Shown one piece after another: positions 24,830 through 64,000 of a stretch of DNA of 64,000 nt. Position 1 is the first letter of the stretch. The number at the start of each line of letters is the position of its first letter. Both the position numbers and the translations under genes were made by a program. The DNA lies in NCBI RefSeq assembly GCF_014356525.2, contig NC_052511.1, positions 12,275,175 through 12,339,174 on the forward strand. The letters are read 5' to 3'. The notes under the pieces are model-generated. The model was not told where the DNA came from, did not search any database, and saw only the letters and a program-made list of their open reading frames with translations. This DNA comes from Nilaparvata lugens. Taxonomy: Eukaryota > Arthropoda > Insecta > Hemiptera > Delphacidae.

Positions 24830-26520
24830 AAGAAAAAATATTTATTAATTTTTTATTGGGTAGAGAAAACAATACAATAGTCAGAAAAGAAAAACAGGCT
24901 ATTGCCCGAGACCTTTTCTATTTCTGAAATTTGTCTTAAATCGGCCGAACTTGTCTTAGATCGGGCTATGTAGGTTATGTCCATCCAAAGAAGTTAAAAG
25001 TTAAGAAAAGGCCTTATAGTTCAATTGAGTTAATAGTTCATTTCGCATTGAAGTATGGCAGCTAATTATTTTTGTGGTAATACATTTTATTTCAACACTT
25101 TCATGTTATATCCTCAAAAATAATGATGATAATCTGTTGGCCAACGAAGTCGATCTGTTTAATGTAATGGACTTTTAATGGTGAGAATAGATTGTTGATT
25201 GATGAAAGCATTTGGAAGTTATCGTCAAACATGCATACAATAATGCTCGTACGATTCGAGGCTCAACTCAAAACGAGGAGCTTACTACGTACGTTCAATA
25301 TTATTAGCAATGGTTTTCAATAATAAGTTTCCGATTGGCAATGATTTATAAAAGTGTATAGGCGTACGTACTAGTGCATAACGAGGGCGCCTCTGGTTTT
25401 TATAGGTTTCAGAAGAAGAATGGCTAAAGAAGAATTCTAAAGTTATCGTAAATTAATATAGGCTATACACAAACGTTCAACGACTCGAGCCTCAATTTAA
25501 AAGTACGAACTCGCTACGCGTGTTCAACTATAAACCTTATTACCAACCGAACAAAATTAAAATGAACACGGTTTTAATAGAGTATGGTTGCCCTATAGTG
25601 AGAAGTTTGTTTAACTTTGAACCGTTTGCATTGGTTGAATAATCAAATTCTCTATTGCATGTTCTTCAAGAACAGCAATAGATGCCATTCACATAAATAT
25701 AGAATGGGAGGCATCAATGTTGTATAAGTAATAAAAACAGTTTTGTGTGAATCTCACTGTAGCTATAGCTACTATTCTGCTACCTCCAGTATACCTAGCG
25801 CGGCACGAAAAGAATACTGGCTACCATTTCAAAAATATTGACACCAATGAAAACCGGAGGACTTCTTGTGACGCGCTAGGTTCAGTGGTCTCAGAAGCCT
25901 TGTCGTATCAAGTGGTAATCGGTCGATGGGTGGTCGGATCAAGGTACGATGTCGCTGGTGCGACTGGAACGCTAGTCGTTGAACGATTATATCGATGGAC
26001 GATCACCGCTCGGCGTTGTCACTGATATGATTATTGAAATTGAAATTTGACTGTTGAATTTTTTCAGTTGAAATTTGACTGTATAAGTTTGAATTCTAGA
26101 TTAATCAATGAGGGCCTTGAGAAATAGAAGTTTAAGAAGTAGTCGTCTTCAAACTACATTCCATATTCAATCACAGATGAGAAGTTGGCTGTTAGGTTGA
26201 GGTAGGATAAGAAAATCGTACTACGACTTGGATTATTACAGCTCCAGCAGCAGACCCGTACGATTGCAGTCAGCATCAGTGACAACGGCGCCATTGAAGA
26301 AAATGCAAAGCAGGCGCTCCACGATTATCGGCCAACGATTATTCTTTATTGATTGATTCATACAATAAGTACTTATTCTTGCTCCACGATTATCAACAAA
26401 ATGACTATTGCTTTACAATTATCGTCCAACGACTATCATTCAACGATTATGTATCCAGCCGCACTACTAACAACGGTTCTACTGTGATGAATAATTTTCA
26501 CAAGAAATTAAAAATAACAT
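24830..26520. other. Intergenic, no gene recognised
   Basis: A segment at 24855-24910 is an inverted copy of 23985-24045 (caatacaatagtcagaaaag core). Between 25980 and 26450 the motif aacgattat and close variants recur several times. No exon or RNA gene is supported. Confidence 0.4.
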
Positions 26521-26538
26521 TTCCGTCATCAATCAACA

Positions 26539-26544
26539 TTTATT
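26539..26544 (-). terminator. Polyadenylation signal of Tsc2
   Basis: AATAAA on the minus strand, about 165 bases after the TAA stop. No earlier canonical hexamer is apparent, so the 3' UTR would be short (about 0.2 kb). Confidence 0.6.
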
Positions 26545-26708
26545 TTACATGCAACATGTAAATTCAACTGAATAGAATACATGTGTTCAGTCTTAATTGT
26601 ATAGATACATAAGATGAGATCTGTACAGTGTAATTACTAAAATTACTCGGAATCATATTTTTCTTTTTTCAATTTATATCAAGTAGCCTATATCAAGTTA
26701 TGGATGCG

Positions 26709-60731
<34,023 letters not shown>

Positions 60732-62424
60732 CTGCAACAGATATTTGTTTAGATTTACGAGTATATAAATTATATTCAATTTCAACACTACATGTGTCTC
60801 TGCGCCTAACGTATAGCCTCCTCTCAAGTGATATTATCTTCAAAATTCTAACATTAGTTGAATGGGAGGCATTATTCATTCATATGGCAATATCATTGAC
60901 GATTGTCTTCATTCTACACCAGTAAATTCAGATGAATCTCTTAGGCCTTATCCTTATCAGCGTGTAGAACAATTAGGGCCGTTTTCCGATCTCAGTATAT
61001 AGTCAAGTTCTGGACTTTAAACAGCTGGAGTGAAAAAATTCGCTTTCCGAAACGGGGCGCAGTCGCAGTCAAAGTCACGTTTAAATTAAATTCGAAAAAC
61101 TGGAAAATTGAACACAAAATGAAAAAAAGAGAAAATAGTGTAAAGTTTCAGCTATTTTGAATTATCTAGGAATGTTTCATTTCGTCAAGGAGAAACGTTT
61201 CCAATAATAGAAATGAGAAAAGAAATATTTATTTTGCTGCAACTATTTACTGCGACTATGCCCCGTTTTGGAAAGCCAATATTCTGACTCCAGCTGTTTA
61301 AAGTCTCGAACTTACCTAAATCCCGAGCTCGGAACCCGGCTTAAAACAATTGATTCCGAGCGGAATAAAAACAATTGATAGGTGGGAGATGGGAATGTTG
61401 CATGGTCTGTGTTTCTCTTCAGAGTCAGAAGATGTGAAGCATTGTTACAGCGTTTGCAGCGAATCATACTGTAAGATACCATGCAACGAACAACTAGTAA
61501 CTCCGTTTTCTTGGTTTTGAAAAGATTACAGCCTATCAAAAAACAATTGTTAACATTAATGATAATTATACTTATTACTAATGATAAAATCGAACTTATT
61601 TTTAATTGTAATATTTATTGAAAACAGATAATGTTTGCAACTATGGGCAGTTCTTCCCACAAGAGTTGTGCTCCCTGAATTTACGTCAATTGAAGGGCAT
61701 GAGTTTGAAAACCAGACAAGTGCCACGACCAAGACCAACACAACTGTTTATCACAAAAAAATTCCGAAAAATGTAACTTTACATTCTTGTATTACAGAAT
61801 CTACCATATCGTAGTACGTTTTCTATCACTATAACCTTTTTTGAACTTTTAATTGATTAACAGGGGGGGCTTCAAAGTTGTTGGCTTCAAACGCATCATG
61901 TTTTTCGGCAGGATTTAGAAAGATTAACACATGATTTGAACATTTTAAACTTTTATCTACAAAAGAAATGGAAATTAACCTTATTAATCATGGGATAAAC
62001 CCATCATTCATCATATTCTGATGCTGAGTTGTCTACATAATTAGACATAGGCCTACCATCTACTCTAATTAGATTTTCATAGAATCCATGGCAGTTTTCT
62101 GGCACAAACTCTGCCTTAAAATATTGTATGTCATTGCATTTTTAAAAGAATTGCTTCATCTTAGAGTGGATATGAATTTATTTTATTTATAGAAATTGTA
62201 CATTTTTCTGTAAGGGTCATGTTTTTGTCAGTTATGTTGTGGACTTCAACAGTACGTCCTTCATAGACAGAACTTCTATATTTGAAAACTATGAATTTAC
62301 TATCCTTATTATTTATTTGTTTTTTGTATTCGCTAAAACAAATTTAGCTTAACATTTGACTGGAGGTGGTATTTTAGGTATAAAATCTGGATTTCTGTCA
62401 CTATCATCCATGCTGATATTATTA
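60732..62424. other. Presumed upstream Tsc2 intron, mostly featureless
   Basis: Since exon 1 seen begins inside a codon, this is intron if the upstream exons lie past 64000. I found no exon matching the human N-terminal 165 residues here. It holds a MITE at 60976-61340, and otherwise AT-rich sequence. Confidence 0.5.
60976..61340. mobile_element. TTA-flanked MITE, 365 bp
   Basis: The inverted ends begin GGGCCGTTTTCCGATCTC on the left and GCCGGGTTCCGAGCTC on the inverted right, then share agactttaaacagctggagt-type sequence (about 55 bp in all). TTA lies on both sides (60973-60975 and 61341-61343), as in PIF/Harbinger MITEs. Confidence 0.75.
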
Positions 62425-63690
62425 GATAGATAGATAGATATATTTCTCGATCCATGAAACATCTATAGATGCATGAGATCACGTCAAAATATTAGAACAC
62501 ATACATAATAGAGTACTAGTCAAATTAATATGCCTTTATGGTTTCAATGGTTTTTATAGCATTACAGGTCTAAGCTGGATTCAGGCAGCTCAAAAAACTC
62601 GTCAACATGATAGAAGGGGTTAGCGCAGAGCCACGTATGTAGAGTTTTTTTGAACTCTATGGTTCTCATGTCTCTAAACTTGAGGGGTAATTTATTAAAT
62701 AAACGTCTACCCATTATCAGATGGCTGGACCTTAGCCTTTCCAGACGGACAAAAGGAATGTTGATGTCATGACTATGTCGAGTATTAATCCCATGAACGT
62801 TCGATCTACATTGGAGCGTTTTTCTACACTTATGAGTGTGAACAAGGCTACTGAATATATACAGATTCACTACCGTAAGAATGCCAAGCTCAACAAAAAC
62901 TGGCTTACAGTGGGCTATTCTATCGGCTCTACTCATTATTCTGATAGCTCTCTTCTGCATTATTAATACCTCTCCAATCCTGGTAGCATTACCCCAGAAC
63001 ACCAGACCATACCACAGAACCGACTGGAACAGAGCAAAATATGAAGATTTTACATATTCAAAAGGCAAACATGACATCAAACGCAGTAAGAGGAAGTTCA
63101 CTCGAGACAACCTATCTAAAACCGTATCAATATGAGGAGCCCAAGACAGATCGTTATCCACCGTCAGTCCAAGAAATCTGGCCTTATTAGAAATCGAGGG
63201 GTCGCTCACATATGGTCTTAAACTGAAGACAACTGTCTGTGTCTTGGCTTGGTTCAATAGAAAACCATTAGCTGCAAACCAATCAGAAACCTGTGTCATT
63301 GCATTAGTAGCCCCTTCACCAACTGTCAGAATATCACGACCAGTATTTATCAGAGTAGTGTCGTCTGCATAGATATATGTATTGGCATCCACATTATAAG
63401 GTAAGTCATTCACAGCTATCAAAAAAAGCAGAGGCCCAAGAATGGAGCCCTGAGGAACTCCACATTCAACACTCACTGTAGGTGACCATTTTCCATGAAT
63501 CTCAACCGTCTGTTTCCTGTTACAAAGGTAGGAGCAAATCAAATTTAAAGCTGTACCCTGGATGCCGAAGTAATTCAGTTTCTTAATCAGAATCTTGTGA
63601 CTGACACAATCAAATGCCCGACTCAAGTCACAAAAGGTACCCCAGGCAAAACCCTTCTTCTCAAAGGGTTTTATCCAAATCCATTTCAAA
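62425..63690 (-). mobile_element. 5'-truncated LINE with (TCTA)n tail
   Basis: It runs from about 63690 (5' truncation) to a (TCTA)n tail at 62425-62441 on the minus strand. It contains an open 375-codon frame (62562-63689) and a 3' UTR of about 130 bp. It has the same orientation as Tsc2 and presumably lies in an upstream intron. Confidence 0.88.
62562..63689 (-). CDS. LINE ORF2 reverse transcriptase, C-terminal 375 residues
   Basis: Non-LTR retrotransposon reverse transcriptase (Jockey/CR1-type) that copies element RNA at the target site. Visible motifs in order: FCDLSRAFDCVSHKIL (RT motif A with Asp, about residues 20-34), GVPQGSILGPLLF (about 77-89), YIYADDTTLI (catalytic YADD, about 104-113), FLGLTVDNDLSWAPHI and YFALFQSVLWYGLVFWGN. 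It ends NPFYHVDEFFELPESSLDL. The N-terminal fingers and any endonuclease domain are missing because of 5' truncation. The first Met is not a true start. No stop or frameshift is present, which suggests a fairly recent insertion. The 29175-29965 copy is a decayed relative. Confidence 0.92.
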   Translation of the reverse strand: MKWIWIKPFEKKGFAWGTFCDLSRAFDCVSHKILIKKLNYFGIQGTALNLICSYLCNRKQTVEIHGKWSPTVSVECGVPQGSILGPLLFLIAVNDLPYNVDANTYIYADDTTLINTGRDILTVGEGATNAMTQVSDWFAANGFLLNQAKTQTVVFSLRPYVSDPSISNKARFLGLTVDNDLSWAPHIDTVLDRLSRVNFLLLRLMSCLPFEYVKSSYFALFQSVLWYGLVFWGNATRIGEVLIMQKRAIRIMSRADRIAHCKPVFVELGILTVVNLYIFSSLVHTHKCRKTLQCRSNVHGINTRHSHDINIPFVRLERLRSSHLIMGRRLFNKLPLKFRDMRTIEFKKTLHTWLCANPFYHVDEFFELPESSLDL

Positions 63691-64000
63691 ATAAATAATT
63701 ATAAAGGCAATAAAGATGATTGGAGTGACTTGAGATATTGTAATATTCACTCTGCAAACTTAATCAATGAAGATAATCTAAAGTAACGAACAATCAAAAC
63801 AACTTGTTTGTGTACATAACCTAGAAAAAGACGGGAAATCAACCTTGATGAGTTTGAAAACGAGACATCTCCAGTACATGTCTGGTTTTCAAACTCATCG
63901 GTTTGCTAGCATATTATGATTTAGACAAGTGTAAACGCAATCTAGCGGCAAATCGATTCGGCAGCTTCTGTAGTATGAGAATCAGACAAAACCCCATTTT
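63691..64000. other. No gene recognised; one hairpin
   Basis: A stem-loop lies at 63846-63901 (gatgagtttgaaaac with gttttcaaactcatc, and agacat with atgtct, loop about 9). No exon is apparent to the window end. Confidence 0.5.

Noticed and set aside
25747..26025. 92-codon plus-strand frame
   Set aside because: No recognisable domain or splice context, and it ends in a stretch of repeated aacgattat motifs.

Overview
The window reads as arthropod nuclear DNA, most likely an insect and plausibly a hemipteran such as a planthopper. It is AT-rich, intron-rich and loaded with transposon remains. The insect call rests on protein similarity, GT-AG introns and the mix of elements (Jockey/CR1-like LINEs with TCTA tails, mariner/Tc1, hAT, TTA-target MITEs). 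The hemipteran guess is weaker, because I only recall some repeats from planthopper sequence.

The one confident protein-coding gene is on the minus strand: Tsc2 (tuberin; gigas in Drosophila), the GTPase-activating subunit of the TSC complex that restrains Rheb and mTORC1. I can place 30 exons between 60731 (5' side) and 26709 (TAA stop), about 1,640 codons. They run from a point equivalent to roughly residue 165 of human tuberin to the C terminus ending VEDFTEYT. A polyadenylation signal lies at 26539-26544. The N-terminal exons are not in the window and should lie beyond 64000. Exon phases join cleanly at every junction but two places need attention: a one-base frameshift in a C-rich tract of exon 9, and a missing coding block between exons 10 and 11. 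The C-terminal Rap/Ran-GAP domain, its Asn-thumb motif (IGND) and the Akt-type site RDRGYT are conserved.

Layout. 1-26500, downstream of Tsc2: no convincing host gene. It holds a ~1.9-kb foldback (4382-6286), a pyrimidine-rich repetitive block (11.4-13.8 kb) with a LINE 3' end inside it, a decayed Jockey-like fragment (16.4-16.9 kb), a 7SL/SRP-RNA-like sequence (20742-21020), and a 3.4-kb Tc1/mariner-type element with ~480-bp inverted repeats (21424-24823) that contains a hAT insertion with a perfect 8-bp target duplication. 26500-60731: Tsc2, with transposons in many introns. Examples are LINE pieces at 29.2-30.0 and 40.6-41.8 kb, a palindromic element at 31.5-32.1 kb, a TG-microsatellite element at 36.0-37.0 kb, a TTA-flanked MITE inside an older foldback at 37.8-38.6 kb, hairpin elements in the 4.6-kb intron 11, and an internally deleted mariner at 59.1-59.9 kb. 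60732-64000, presumably the next upstream Tsc2 intron: a TTA-flanked MITE and a 5'-truncated LINE with an open 375-codon reverse transcriptase frame.

I did not find a new multi-gene system. The points most worth checking are the Tsc2 frameshift and missing exon, the 7SL-like locus, a family of inverted-dimer hairpins sharing an ACATGTTTCGGCTA core, and the nested or palindromic DNA transposons.
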